This document shows, in pieces, positions 33,251 through 42,721 of a stretch of 64,000 nt of DNA. A model generated the notes under the pieces. It made no database searches, was not told the DNA's origin, and worked only from the letters and a program-made list of their open reading frames with translations. The stretch comes from DYGX01 sp035325905 (lineage in GTDB: Bacteria > Chloroflexota > Anaerolineae > Aggregatilineales > Aggregatilineaceae), in the NCBI GenBank assembly GCA_035325905.1, contig DAOKYY010000007.1, positions 19,683-83,682 of the forward strand, read 5' to 3'. Each line of letters begins with the position of its first letter. Within the stretch, counting starts at the first letter, position 1. The translations under genes were made by a program, and so were the position numbers.

Positions 33251-36200
33251 TCACCCTCCAGGAACGTTCTCGGTGGCAGGCGCCGTCTCCAGCGGAGGCC
33301 CGCTGGGGCGGTTGCTGCTCTCCGAGCTGTCCGGCGTGGGGCTGGGTGTCTCGGTGGGCGTTTCGGCCGGTGTCACGGTCACGATCTCAACCGGCGTCTC
33401 TACCGGTGTCTCTGTTGGGCCAGCCGCCGGCGTCTCGACCGGTGGCTCGGTCACGATGATCACCGGCGGCGGGCTGACCGGCGCGCTCTCCGGCGGCAGG
33501 GCGAATATACCCGCCGCCGCGAATGCGTCGATCGCGATCGTGCCGGTCATGGCGTAGACGCGCAGCGTGTGCGGCCCGTCCGCCAGCGGTCCGATCACCA
33601 GCCGCACGCCGAACTGCGTTTCTTCGGCGGTGGCCGTGACGGTCTGAAGCAACGCCCCGTCCACTTCGACGGCGAACTCGCCCAGCGCCGGGTGCTCGAC
33701 GTAGACGATCTCGATCTGCGAGCCGGAGAAGCCCAGCGTCAGCGCGTCGCCTGCCGCGCCGCTGCTGTACAGGTACCCGCCGCCGCTGGACGCGTCGGTG
33801 CGATGCTCGGTCCAGGTCCCGACGCGCTGCGCCAGGCCCGCTTCGGCTTCGACCTCCGGCAGCGCCGGGGCGACGGCTTGCGGCGCGGTGGCGAGCGCCA
33901 GCCCGGCGCTCCCGCTCGTGACGATGACCAGCTCCGGGCGGTTGGAGGTGGCCTCTTTCGAGTAGACGAGCAGACTATTGGTGGAGGTGCCGCTCAGCGC
34001 AAAGCTATATGTTCCGCTAGCGGTGATCGCCGCCGTCACGTCGTACTCGACCCACGTCCCATTTGCGACGCTGCCCGCGCTGCTTAGCGGCGCGCCGGTG
34101 ATGCCGGGCGCGTTGAGCCACGTCAGGCCGCTCTCGACCCAGGGCGTGCTGGTGCCGAGGTAGGTATTGCTCGCCAGGTAGGCCGCCCCGGCGTTGTCCG
34201 TGCCGTCGTAGGCGAACAGGCGCAGGGTCGCGCGCTGGACAGGCCCGGTCAGGCCGAGCACGTCGAACTTCAGGTAGCTGTCGATGTCCTCGGTCGAGGT
34301 CAGGCGCACGCGCAGGTTGTTGAGCGCGCCGTACCTTGAGGTCGGATACGACGACTTGACCTGCGCGTCGTGCGACGGGACAAAGGTCAGCGTGACCGGC
34401 GGGGCGCTCTCGCGCGCCGAGAAGACGAGCGTGCCGCTCTCGCCGTCATCGCCGCCGATCAGGATGTGGTACGTCGCGCCGCCATCCACGGCGACCTCCA
34501 GCAGCGAGTCCAGGTCGCCTTCGCTCGCGTCGTCGTTGCATGCAAGCTCGGTTAACGCGCCGCGCGACCCCGTCAGAACCGCCAGCCACGTATCGTAGCT
34601 GGAGCCGAGCGTGTCTAGGTGCAGGATCATGTCCTGTGGCGCCGTGAAGCGATACCAGACATTTGGACCAACATCCCAGCACGAGGGGCGCGGGTCGTCG
34701 GGTGCGGAGGTTGCGGCGTCGGTTTGCTGCGTGGTGCTGTAGGGCAGGCCGGGGATGATGGTCGCGTTGTCGAAATCGTCGTTGTCCGGCCCCAGCGGCA
34801 GGGTTGTGGCGCTGACTTCCGCGCTCCAGACGCTCACAAGATCGCTCTGTTGATCGTCGTGCGCCGGTGTGCTGGCGAGCACCGCGATGTAGTAGGTTGT
34901 GTTCGGCTGCAAGCCTTCGAGGGTGCAGCCGTTGGCGCCTTTGGTCAGCGTCAGGAACCCGATGCCATACGGCCCGCCGGGGGTCGTGCTGATGCCGACG
35001 ACATAGTTCCCGCCACCCTGATTGTAGGCGATCGGCGTCCAGGATACGGCGATCTCGGTCGGCGAGACGCCGAAGGCTGCTACATCGGTCGGCGGGACGG
35101 TTTGCGTGCTGGCCCAGTCGGGATCGACCGTGTTTAGCCACGCAACAACCGCCGGATCGGACGCGATGAGCATGTTGTAGCCGATGTCGAGCCGGTCCGC
35201 GCCAAGCGGCAAGCTCAGCAGCGCCGCGGGCACCTCACCCGCCAGCCGGTTGCTGTGCAGCGAAAGCCGCTCCAGCGCGTTGTTATTGCCTAGCTCTGGC
35301 GGGATCGTCCCCTCCAGCATGTTAGCCGACAGGTCCAGGGTCCAGGGGTGCATCGTGCCGATTTCAGATGGGATCGGCCCGGTGAGGTGGTTGTCGGACA
35401 GGTTGAGGATATTCAGGACGCTCAGGTTGGCGATCTCGGGCGGGATAGGGCCGCTGAGGTCGTTGCCTTGCAGGTAGAGGTCTTCAAGCCACAGCATGTC
35501 GCCCACTTCCGGCGGGATCGGGCCAGACAGGTGGTTGTGCGAGAGGTTGAACCCGAACATGCCGTCGAGGTCGCGGACTTCAGGCGGAATAGTGCCCACA
35601 AGATTGTTGTTTTCGAGCCGGATACCTTCGAGAGTGTTGCCGGTGCACTCCACGCCATACCACGCGCAGGGCGTGTTGTTTTGCAGCCAGCCGGTACGGT
35701 TGGTCCAGCTGTCGCCGCCCGTAGAGCGATACAGCGCGACCAGCGCCTCGCATTGCAGGCGCGGGATCTGGGTTACGGCCGCGCACAGGTCATCCAGCGC
35801 GCGGGCGCTGAGGGTCAAGCTGCCGCTGTCGCCGTCGTCGCCGCCGATCAGCAGGTAGTAGGTGACGCCGCCAGTAAGCTGCACGTCGATCTGCGAGGTG
35901 AGCTGGCCCTGGATCGCGTCGTCATTGCAGGCGACTTCGGTCAGCGCGCCGCGCGCCCCCGCTAGCACTGCCAGCCAGGTGTCGTAGTCCGAGCCGGTCG
36001 TCTCGAAGCGCACGAGTTGATCGGCGGGCGCGGTGTAACGGAACCATACATTGCCGCCTACGTCGCCGCACGAAGGACGCGGGTCGTCGTCCGCCGAGGT
36101 CGCGGCGTCGGTCGATTGCCCGTGGCTGAAGGGTAGGGCGCCAATGATTTGCGCATGGTCAAAATCGTCGTTGGCCGGGGGCACAGGGCCGCTGCGGGTT

Positions 36201-39200
36201 TCGACGACCAGCTCAGGCCGGTTGGACGCCGCTTCTTTCGAGTAGGCGTACAGGCTGTTGCTCGACGCGCTGCTCAGCGCGAAGGTGTAGACGCCGTCGC
36301 CCGCGACGGCGCCGGTCACGTCGTACTCGATCCAGGTGTTGTTCGCCACGCTCCCGACCGTCGCCAGCGGCGCGAGGACCTCTGGCCGGTTGTTCCACGT
36401 GATGACGCTCTCGGACCAGGGCGTGCTCGTAGCGCGATAGGTGTTCGCGGCGAGCGAGGCCATCCCGCCGCTGGGGCTGCCATCGTAGACGAACAGGCGC
36501 AGCGTGGCGCGGACGACCGGCCCACCCAGCCCGGTCACATTGAACTTGAGATAACTGTCGATGTCCGACGCGCTGTCGAGCCGGAGCCGCAGGTTGGTCA
36601 GCGCGCCGTAGTTCTTCGCCGGCGACTCCGACTTAACCTGCGCGTCGTCGGTCGGCGCGAAGGTCTGGAGCGCGGGCGGCGCGGATAGGTCGCTAGCCGC
36701 GAAGACCAGCGTGCCAGTGTCCCACCACCAGCCGCTGATCGCGATGTGGTAGGTCGTGCTTGCGGTCACGCTCAGATCGATGCGCGAGGCATTGCTCCCA
36801 TCACCGGCGTCGTCGCTGCACGCGACCGTCGTCAGATCGCCGCGCGTCCCGGTGGCGATGACCATGACCGTATCGTAGGTGGAGCCTGTGGTCTCAAAGC
36901 GCACGGTGCCATCGGCGCTGGCGGTATAGCGATACCAGACCGTCGTCGTCAGGTCATCCGGCCCGCAGGTTGGGCTTGGCTCGTCGAGCGCCTGCGACGC
37001 GCCAGTGGTGTCCTGCGTGTTGGAGTACGGCAGGCTGGCGATCACGATGGCATGGTCGAAGTCATCGTTGGGCGGGTGCGGACCCGCGACGATCGTGATT
37101 GTCGCGTCCGGTGTCGTGTGCAAGGCTTCCTGGTTTCCGGCGGCGTCACGCGCCCGGCTGCGGAAGCTGTACGTGTGCCCTTCCTGGCCGGTGAACGGGG
37201 CCGAGAGGTCGGCGGTGCTCGTCTGCCACGCGGTCCACGGCCCGCCGTTGTCCTGAACGTCGATGTCGTAGGTCGCGGCCCACGTCGTCGCGTCGGATGC
37301 GTACCAGCTCACGGTGAAGGTTGTGAAGGTCGTGGTCGCGGGCAGCGGCTCGATCCACGAGACAGGCGGCGTGGTATCGACCCGCAAGGTGCGCGTCACC
37401 CAACTGCTGCTGCCACTGGCGGCGGTCGTCTGCATGTGCCAGTAGTAGCGCCCGTCGGCGTCGAAGACGTGTGTGTACGACGTGCTGGCCGGGTCCATTG
37501 CGACGTTGACCAGCCACGGGCCGGCCGCCGGATCCGGCGAGGCGCTAATGCGCAGCGGCAGCTCGATCTGGTCGGGCGTGTCGGACGCCTGCCAGGTGAA
37601 CGTGACCGTCCGCGTGCTGAAGATCGCGTCGTTCGGGGGTTGGAGTTGAACCGGCGGGTGCGGCGTGGCGGCGAGGGTCGTGATAACCAGCTCGGGCCGG
37701 TTCGCCGCCGCTTCGCGCGCGTAGGCCAGCAGGCTGTTGGACGAGCGGCTGCTCAGCAAGAAGCTGTAGGTGCCCGGCCCGGTGATGGCGCTCGTCACAT
37801 TGTAGACGGCCCAGGTTCCGCTTGCGACGGTGCCGGCTTCGGCCACCTGTGCGGTCCCTCCCGGCGCGTTCCCATAGGTCAGGCCAGTTTCAGTCCAGTC
37901 TGTGGTCGAGCCGCGATAGGTGTTCGGAGCGGAGAACAGCACGCCGCCGCTGTCGCTGCCGTCGAAGACGTACAGCCGGAGCTGCGCGCTCAGGACCGGC
38001 CCGGACAGCGGCCCAACGGTGAACTTGAGATAGCTGTCGATGTCCTCGGTCGCCGAGTCACGGATGCGCAGGTTATCCAGCGTCCCGTAGTTTTTCGTCG
38101 GGCTGGCTTGCTTGACCTGGGCATCGGCCACCGGCGCGAGCGAGGTCGTGGTGGACGAGCCAACCAGCGCGTAGGCCAGGTAGCCGGTGTCGAGGCCGCA
38201 CTCGCCGTACGCGATGCGGAAATAGCCGTCGCCGTTCCACCCCGCGCCCCAGCTATTCTTCGCGATCCAGTAGCCCCCGGCGTCGTCGTAGCCGGTCACG
38301 ACCACCAGGTGATTGAACGACGGCCTGGGGCAACGATAGACTCCGTTTTCGTCGAAGCTGCCGTTCATCCCGATGTTGGCGACGAGCGGCCCCATGGAGA
38401 CCAGCGCCTGCTGGATCGCCTGCCGCGTCAGCGCGACGCCGCCCGTCTCGTCGATGTAAGTCAGGCGGCTGGCCCAGTCGGCGCACGGCGCGCACGGCCC
38501 GTTGATGCCGGTGTAGGGCATACAAGCTTCGTCGGGGATGCCCCGGTCGCGGATCAACGCCAGCGCCGGGGCGCTGTTGCCGCCGTTGCAGCTTCCGCAC
38601 TCTGTGCAGCAGTCCGAGACCAGATACTGCTCCGACAGGTCCAGGTCGAGATCAGGGTTCCCGGCGGCGATATTATGCGCGGCCTCGACCCCGCCGACCG
38701 TAGCGAAGGCCCAACAGCTCCCGCACCCGCCCTGGTCCTTCACGGGGCTGAGCCAGTCCTGGCCCTGGTGCGTGTGCCAGTTGAACGCCGCCGGGACAGC
38801 CAGGCCGGGGATCGGCGCGGTTTCAAGCGGCGCCGGAGCCTGGGGGAGCGTACCCGTCTCCTCCGGGCACTGGCCGGGGGCGCAGCCGCGCGCCTTCTCG
38901 ATGATCTGGCCCAGCGCGGTGACGCTGCCGATCACCTGGCCGCGCGGCGAGACGCAGACCGCGTACTCGCGCGAGAACGGGTTGCGGCCATCGGACAGCG
39001 TGCGCTGGGTGTAACCCCGCTTGGCGCAGAGCGAGAACTCCGCGCCGCACTTGCCGGTCAGAAACTCCCAGGCGTCGCACGCCGTCCCGTCCGGGAAGCG
39101 GCACACGCCTCGCTGCCCGCGCGGCTCTGTGACCGTGGCGTACTGGTAGCCCTGGTCCGCGCAGTAGACGGCGGCGGGGTTGGCGACGATGCGGCGCGCC

Positions 39201-39364
39201 GGGCCGGTCTGGGCGGGATCGACGGCGGGAGCAGCCGGCGCTAGCTCGGCGGCGTAGAGCCGGGCCGGATCGCCCCGTTGCGCGGCGGGGCCGAGCGCCA
39301 CGATCAGCAGCAGCCCCAGCGCGATCAGCGCGCCGTGCAGAACATAACGACCTTTGAGGTTCAT
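33251..39364 (-). CDS. Giant secreted papain-family (C1A) peptidase with adhesion modules
   Basis: Exported protein of 2,037 residues. Signal peptide residues 5-28 (LHGALIALGLLLIVALGPAA). DUF333-like Cys-rich part 58-140. A C1A peptidase (about 192-402) has oxyanion Gln Q211, nucleophile C217 in GGCGSCWAF, H352 in NHLVVVTGYD and N370 in AKNSWGAGWNGDGYF. Then follow a DNRLRE/CBM96-like beta domain (about 408-565), two Ig/FN3-like domains (about 570-760), a PPC-like domain (765-890), DNRLRE (900-1055), PPC (1063-1187), plant-type leucine-rich repeats (about 1195-1395; SGPIPPEV units), FN3 (about 1420-1520), PPC (about 1525-1640), DNRLRE (about 1645-1800), a final beta sandwich (about 1820-1950) and a Thr/Pro/Glu-rich tail. 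No sortase or membrane anchor ends it. It probably digests or binds surface proteins outside the cell. Confidence 0.88.
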   Translation of the reverse strand: MNLKGRYVLHGALIALGLLLIVALGPAAQRGDPARLYAAELAPAAPAVDPAQTGPARRIVANPAAVYCADQGYQYATVTEPRGQRGVCRFPDGTACDAWEFLTGKCGAEFSLCAKRGYTQRTLSDGRNPFSREYAVCVSPRGQVIGSVTALGQIIEKARGCAPGQCPEETGTLPQAPAPLETAPIPGLAVPAAFNWHTHQGQDWLSPVKDQGGCGSCWAFATVGGVEAAHNIAAGNPDLDLDLSEQYLVSDCCTECGSCNGGNSAPALALIRDRGIPDEACMPYTGINGPCAPCADWASRLTYIDETGGVALTRQAIQQALVSMGPLVANIGMNGSFDENGVYRCPRPSFNHLVVVTGYDDAGGYWIAKNSWGAGWNGDGYFRIAYGECGLDTGYLAYALVGSSTTTSLAPVADAQVKQASPTKNYGTLDNLRIRDSATEDIDSYLKFTVGPLSGPVLSAQLRLYVFDGSDSGGVLFSAPNTYRGSTTDWTETGLTYGNAPGGTAQVAEAGTVASGTWAVYNVTSAITGPGTYSFLLSSRSSNSLLAYAREAAANRPELVITTLAATPHPPVQLQPPNDAIFSTRTVTFTWQASDTPDQIELPLRISASPDPAAGPWLVNVAMDPASTSYTHVFDADGRYYWHMQTTAASGSSSWVTRTLRVDTTPPVSWIEPLPATTTFTTFTVSWYASDATTWAATYDIDVQDNGGPWTAWQTSTADLSAPFTGQEGHTYSFRSRARDAAGNQEALHTTPDATITIVAGPHPPNDDFDHAIVIASLPYSNTQDTTGASQALDEPSPTCGPDDLTTTVWYRYTASADGTVRFETTGSTYDTVMVIATGTRGDLTTVACSDDAGDGSNASRIDLSVTASTTYHIAISGWWWDTGTLVFAASDLSAPPALQTFAPTDDAQVKSESPAKNYGALTNLRLRLDSASDIDSYLKFNVTGLGGPVVRATLRLFVYDGSPSGGMASLAANTYRATSTPWSESVITWNNRPEVLAPLATVGSVANNTWIEYDVTGAVAGDGVYTFALSSASSNSLYAYSKEAASNRPELVVETRSGPVPPANDDFDHAQIIGALPFSHGQSTDAATSADDDPRPSCGDVGGNVWFRYTAPADQLVRFETTGSDYDTWLAVLAGARGALTEVACNDDAIQGQLTSQIDVQLTGGVTYYLLIGGDDGDSGSLTLSARALDDLCAAVTQIPRLQCEALVALYRSTGGDSWTNRTGWLQNNTPCAWYGVECTGNTLEGIRLENNNLVGTIPPEVRDLDGMFGFNLSHNHLSGPIPPEVGDMLWLEDLYLQGNDLSGPIPPEIANLSVLNILNLSDNHLTGPIPSEIGTMHPWTLDLSANMLEGTIPPELGNNNALERLSLHSNRLAGEVPAALLSLPLGADRLDIGYNMLIASDPAVVAWLNTVDPDWASTQTVPPTDVAAFGVSPTEIAVSWTPIAYNQGGGNYVVGISTTPGGPYGIGFLTLTKGANGCTLEGLQPNTTYYIAVLASTPAHDDQQSDLVSVWSAEVSATTLPLGPDNDDFDNATIIPGLPYSTTQQTDAATSAPDDPRPSCWDVGPNVWYRFTAPQDMILHLDTLGSSYDTWLAVLTGSRGALTELACNDDASEGDLDSLLEVAVDGGATYHILIGGDDGESGTLVFSARESAPPVTLTFVPSHDAQVKSSYPTSRYGALNNLRVRLTSTEDIDSYLKFDVLGLTGPVQRATLRLFAYDGTDNAGAAYLASNTYLGTSTPWVESGLTWLNAPGITGAPLSSAGSVANGTWVEYDVTAAITASGTYSFALSGTSTNSLLVYSKEATSNRPELVIVTSGSAGLALATAPQAVAPALPEVEAEAGLAQRVGTWTEHRTDASSGGGYLYSSGAAGDALTLGFSGSQIEIVYVEHPALGEFAVEVDGALLQTVTATAEETQFGVRLVIGPLADGPHTLRVYAMTGTIAIDAFAAAGIFALPPESAPVSPPPVIIVTEPPVETPAAGPTETPVETPVEIVTVTPAETPTETPSPTPDSSESSNRPSGPPLETAPATENVPGG

Positions 39365-39655
39365 CTAAATCTCTCGCTTCCATCCTGGCAGCGTCTTTGC
39401 CGGGACTGTAAGTTTCTTTGCAGGACGGGTTCCCTCGTCAGCGGCTGCAAGAAACCAACTGCACGAGGCGAGCGGACTCACAAAGTCAACGAACGAATAA
39501 ACCGGATGTGAGGACGATAATACGTAGACCGCGCGACTTCGAATGCGGCGCGGCAGGCGCGGCGGGCAGATGCCAGGAGGATACGAATGGGTATCGTGCG
39601 AGATGACCTGGAAAGGAAGAGGGCAGCGGCGCGGCCACCTGTGGAGATTCCCTGG

Positions 39656-39697
39656 CCTATTCAGCAGTATAGGGGAGATTTCTGTTAGTTGAATAGG
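39656..39697. repeat. Inverted repeat around a possible promoter of the peptidase gene
   Basis: CCTATTCA (39656-39663) and TGAATAGG (39690-39697) are perfect 8-bp inverted copies separated by 26 bases. TATACT on the minus strand lies between them, with a poor -35. It could be a regulatory dyad for the secreted peptidase. Confidence 0.4.
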
Positions 39698-39786
39698 TGC
39701 GAGCCTATAAGCGGGCGTTTTCCGCCAGAAGCTGCCGGAGATGAGCGGTCTGTCAGGGCGCGCCGCTCCTATTCGCAGGGGAGATC

Positions 39787-39823
39787 GCCAGGGGTACGAG
39801 CAGCGTGCGCCCATACCCCTGGC
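39787..39823 (-). terminator. Stem-loop at the end of the nar locus
   Basis: GCCAGGGGTA (39787-39796) pairs perfectly with TACCCCTGGC (39814-39823), 48 bases after the stop of the last gene of the locus. No T-run follows, but position and stem strength suit a transcript end. Confidence 0.55.
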
Positions 39824-39870
39824 GTTCGAAATGAACGGGTGATTGGAGGGTGACGGTCGGGGTGACGCGG

Positions 39871-40386
39871 TTACATGTAGCGCGCCGCAGCCATACCGGC
39901 GACCGCGATGATCGTCAGGACGGTGCTCACGATTTCGGTCCGTCCCAGGCGCGATTGCAGCGTGTTCAGGCGCGTCATCTGGCTCGCCGAGGGCGGCCCG
40001 CCGCCGCGCTCGATCTCCGCGCCCAGGCCAGACAGTTGCTTGGCTGTCGGGCCAATCACCATGCCTCCGAACAGGAATTCGGCGATCCCCGCCAGGCTGC
40101 CGATCGTCAGCACGACGCCGCCGGCTGATGATATCCAGTCGCTGTTGAAGTGGCCGGACACGCGGTAGTAGAGCAGCAGCCCGGCGAGCGTGGTCAGCAG
40201 CGACGCCGCCATCATCATGCGGGAGATGTTCGAATGCCGCGTAAAGTCTCGCATGAACGCCTGGCCGTCCTTGCCCAGCGCATGCACCGTCGGGTTGAGC
40301 TTGAAGGTCATGAACCAGGCCGCCCCCACCCAGACGACCCCCGCAAAGATGTGCACGAGACGCAAAAGCACCATGTATTCGTCCAT
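39871..40386 (-). CDS. CopD/DUF2269-like four-helix membrane protein
   Basis: Integral membrane protein of 171 residues with four hydrophobic segments (LLRLVHIFAGVVWVGAAWFMTF, MMMAASLLTTLAGLLLYY, GGVVLTIGSLAGIAEFLFGGMVIG, IVSTVLTIIAVAGMAAA). The first helix has the VHI.AGVVWVG pattern of CopD-like and related heme-binding membrane proteins, with H12 as a possible heme ligand. It starts 24 bases after the end of the lipoprotein cytochrome c gene, so it may carry electrons to or from that protein. The exact family and function are uncertain. Confidence 0.7.
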   Translation of the reverse strand: MDEYMVLLRLVHIFAGVVWVGAAWFMTFKLNPTVHALGKDGQAFMRDFTRHSNISRMMMAASLLTTLAGLLLYYRVSGHFNSDWISSAGGVVLTIGSLAGIAEFLFGGMVIGPTAKQLSGLGAEIERGGGPPSASQMTRLNTLQSRLGRTEIVSTVLTIIAVAGMAAARYM

Positions 40387-40410
40387 CCGGTTTCCTCCTT
40401 GTGGTTGTGG

Positions 40411-40818
40411 CTAGCGAGACAGCAGGTAGGCGATGAGATCAGCGATGTCCTGCCGCGTGAGCGCGTCCTCGTAGCTGCCCGGCATCATGTTCGAATAGCC
40501 GCGCACGACGTGTTTCGAGGGCCGCAGAATCGCATCGAAGGTGTATTCCTCGGCGCTCTGCCCGCTGACTTCGCTCGCCGCGCGCGCGGCGTAGCCCGTC
40601 AGAGGCGGCCCGACGCTGCGCTCTCCGTCGAGCGGGTGGCAGTGCGCGCACGAGGCGCCGCCGGGTGGCTCGGTGAAAATCTCAGCGCCGCGCGCCGGGT
40701 CGCCGGGCGGAAGATCGCTCACGGAGAATTCCGGCTCGTTTTGGGCGCATCCCACCAGCAGAAGCGCCAGCAACAACGTGGACAGGGCGACGCGGGTGAG
40801 GGGTGCAAGAGGTCGCAT
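40411..40818 (-). CDS. Lipoprotein c-type cytochrome, one heme
   Basis: Exported 135-residue cytochrome c. The signal peptide ends in a lipobox (LLLALLLVGC, Cys24), so the mature protein is anchored by lipid. The heme site is CAHCH (residues about 57-61), and a distal Met is available in YSNMMPGSY. The C-terminal helix TRQDIADLIAYLLSR is typical of class I cytochromes. In this locus it is a likely electron carrier on the outer face of the membrane. It lies 21 bp after the channel-like gene. Confidence 0.88.
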   Translation of the reverse strand: MRPLAPLTRVALSTLLLALLLVGCAQNEPEFSVSDLPPGDPARGAEIFTEPPGGASCAHCHPLDGERSVGPPLTGYAARAASEVSGQSAEEYTFDAILRPSKHVVRGYSNMMPGSYEDALTRQDIADLIAYLLSR

Positions 40819-40839
40819 CGCGCTTTCGCGGCTCCCGGC

Positions 40840-41922
40840 CTATTCGCTGGCCTTCAGCGTCTCGCCCGAATCCGGCGTCAGGCGCAGACGGGACTGAGCG
40901 AGCGTCGTGACGAGGCGATGCAGCCAGCCGGCGAACGTCGCCAGCCACGCTGCCAGGGCGACATACACGAAATAGCGCGGGATATCTTCCAGGAATGCGA
41001 GACCCGTCGCGCGCGAGAGCTGAAACGTGCTGGTGGTGTACATCCCCAACGGAAAGACCATGCTCCAGTAGAGGGGATGGTAGGCCAGCGAATAGCGCCG
41101 GTAAACGTGCCGCCAGATGCCCATGATCACCAGCAGCGGGATCCACCACGTCCCGATCGCCCAGTAGAACAGCGTGAACCCCTTGATAAACGGCACAAGC
41201 TCGGGCAGAAAGGCGGACCGCCCGGCGTTGAGAATGAGCGTGGCCCCGGCCAGCGTCGTGATCGCGACCGCGCCCATGTTAATCCAGTATGGCGGCGTCA
41301 GCTCGTCGGCCCGCAAGGCGAAGAACAGGAAGCGGTAGAAGATCAGCGAGATGATCCAGATGTAGAACATGCAGCCGATCAGGTACGCCGCCAGCGCGAA
41401 GAACAGCGTCTTCTCCGGCAGCGGGCCGAAGGCCGGCGCGACCAGCGTGCTGAGCGTCGAGACCGACTGCGTCGCGACCACGGCGATCAGCCACGCGCCG
41501 TGCATACCGTGCGCCAGATCGGGCTTGTCCGCGCGCAGGGTGGCGGCGCCGATCACGGCGTAGATCAGCACCAGCCAGGTCACAAGGCATACCGCCCACA
41601 AGACCTGCGCCGTGCTGCGATCTCCGGCCACGATCACGAACTGGCTGCCGAGCACGCCGGTCGCGGCCACGATGGTAAAGAAGCCCGGCCCCCGGACGTG
41701 ATTCGTCAGGTCGGCGAGCAGCAGCGACCCGAACCACGCGCCGCGCGCCAGCGTCAGCAGCCACAAACCGGCGTATGCAAGCACATTGAAGCGAAACATC
41801 CACCAGGCGATGGCGCGCATCCCCATCAGATAGGCGGCGATCGAAACAATGCCGGTCGCCATGACCAGCGCGAAATAGCCAGGGAACAGGTGCTTGATTC
41901 CGTCGCGTATCGATCCCCACAT
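40840..41922 (-). CDS. TDT/SLAC1-family (TehA-like) transporter in the nar locus
   Basis: Membrane protein of 360 residues with about ten helices. The first helix, [23 protein letters not shown], carries the F.P..FA.VMATG.. pattern of the tellurite-resistance/dicarboxylate transporter family, which also includes plant SLAC1 anion channels. Later stretches [25 protein letters not shown] and [42 protein letters not shown] fit. SLAC1-type proteins pass nitrate and chloride. Since no NarK-type gene is present here, this protein is a candidate for nitrate entry or nitrite exit. That role is inferred from position. An AGGAG lies 11 bases before the ATG. Confidence 0.85.
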   Translation of the reverse strand: MWGSIRDGIKHLFPGYFALVMATGIVSIAAYLMGMRAIAWWMFRFNVLAYAGLWLLTLARGAWFGSLLLADLTNHVRGPGFFTIVAATGVLGSQFVIVAGDRSTAQVLWAVCLVTWLVLIYAVIGAATLRADKPDLAHGMHGAWLIAVVATQSVSTLSTLVAPAFGPLPEKTLFFALAAYLIGCMFYIWIISLIFYRFLFFALRADELTPPYWINMGAVAITTLAGATLILNAGRSAFLPELVPFIKGFTLFYWAIGTWWIPLLVIMGIWRHVYRRYSLAYHPLYWSMVFPLGMYTTSTFQLSRATGLAFLEDIPRYFVYVALAAWLATFAGWLHRLVTTLAQSRLRLTPDSGETLKASE

Positions 41923-42028
41923 GGTCGCACTACTCCTGCCGCCTGCCGCGCGGACTCAGAGGTTGGCGGATGGCTCCCGCTGTAGTTGCGGCGCGTCGCT
42001 GCCTGGCGAGCGCCGGTTCGAGCGGCTC

Positions 42029-42700
42029 TTACGTCTGGCGCCGGTTCCAGATCACGACTCGATAGGGCCGCCACAGGTAGCCGATGGGCAGCGTCACGGC
42101 GTGGATCAGCCGCGTGAACGGCAGCAGCGCGAGAATCACGAAGCCGCCCGCGAAGTGCAGCTTGATCAGCCACGGTAGGGGGACGAGCGGCGCGATCTGC
42201 GGGCTGAGCCGGACCAGCGATTCGAGCCACGGGGTCGCGGTTTGCAGGTACCATGCCGCGCCCCAACGGTAGAGCGAGGCCACCAGGAAGCCCATGATGA
42301 CCTGCGCCAGCAGCGCGACGAGCAGCAGCCAGTCGCCTGGCGTCGTCACGACGCGCACGCGCCGGTGTGATAGCCGCCGCCAGATAAACAGCAGCAGCCC
42401 GAAGATCGACACCAGCGCCAGGCCCATGCCGGTGATCTCCAGCGCGTAGAGCTGGAAACGCCCGCCGAGCAGGCGCGCCCATAGGCCGGGGAAGAGCGTC
42501 GCGCCGAGATGTGCAGCCAGAATGATCAGGATGGCGTAGTGCCACGCGACCGACGCCCACGACAGGACGCTGTTCTCAAACAACTGCGACGACAGGCTGG
42601 AATAGGTGAAGCGGTTGGTGCGATAGCGCACGATCGTCATCACGACCGCCACCACCGTCGCCGTGTAGGGAAGCACGATGAAAAGCAACTCGTCGATCAT
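42029..42700 (-). CDS. narI: Respiratory nitrate reductase gamma subunit NarI
   Basis: Membrane di-heme b cytochrome of 223 residues that takes electrons from quinol and passes them to NarH. Five hydrophobic segments are visible. Histidines suited to heme binding are in SVAWHYAILIILAAHLGATLFPG and in LPWLIKLHFAGGFVILALLPFTRLIHAVTLPIGYLWRPYRVVIW. The C-terminal YLWRPYR(V/L)V is typical of NarI. It is followed after 106 bp by the TDT-family gene and preceded by narJ after 21 bp. Confidence 0.93.
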   Translation of the reverse strand: MIDELLFIVLPYTATVVAVVMTIVRYRTNRFTYSSLSSQLFENSVLSWASVAWHYAILIILAAHLGATLFPGLWARLLGGRFQLYALEITGMGLALVSIFGLLLFIWRRLSHRRVRVVTTPGDWLLLVALLAQVIMGFLVASLYRWGAAWYLQTATPWLESLVRLSPQIAPLVPLPWLIKLHFAGGFVILALLPFTRLIHAVTLPIGYLWRPYRVVIWNRRQT

Positions 42701-42721
42701 CTCACGCTCCGCCGCGCCCGG

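Larger units (their letters stand above)
39365..39870. other. Intergenic region upstream of the peptidase gene
   Basis: This 506-bp stretch separates the peptidase gene from the 3' end of the nar locus, both on the minus strand. It holds the peptidase's presumed promoter region (TATACT on the minus strand, 39671-39666), a dyad at 39656-39697 and a stem-loop at 39787-39823. I see no convincing gene. Confidence 0.4.

Noticed and set aside
33260..33480. Short tandem repeats that might suggest a CRISPR or minisatellite
   Set aside because: They encode the Thr/Pro/Glu-rich tail of the secreted peptidase in frame. Units are short and irregular, with no spacer structure.
36746..39244. 832-codon open frame antisense to the secreted peptidase
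   Set aside because: The sense strand holds the C1A catalytic triad and many known modules. The antisense product is Arg/Gly/Val-rich and has no signal or domain.
40150..41985. 611-codon open frame antisense to the channel and cytochrome genes
   Set aside because: Very high Arg/Gln/Asp content and no motif; three sense genes with membrane and heme motifs occupy the region.
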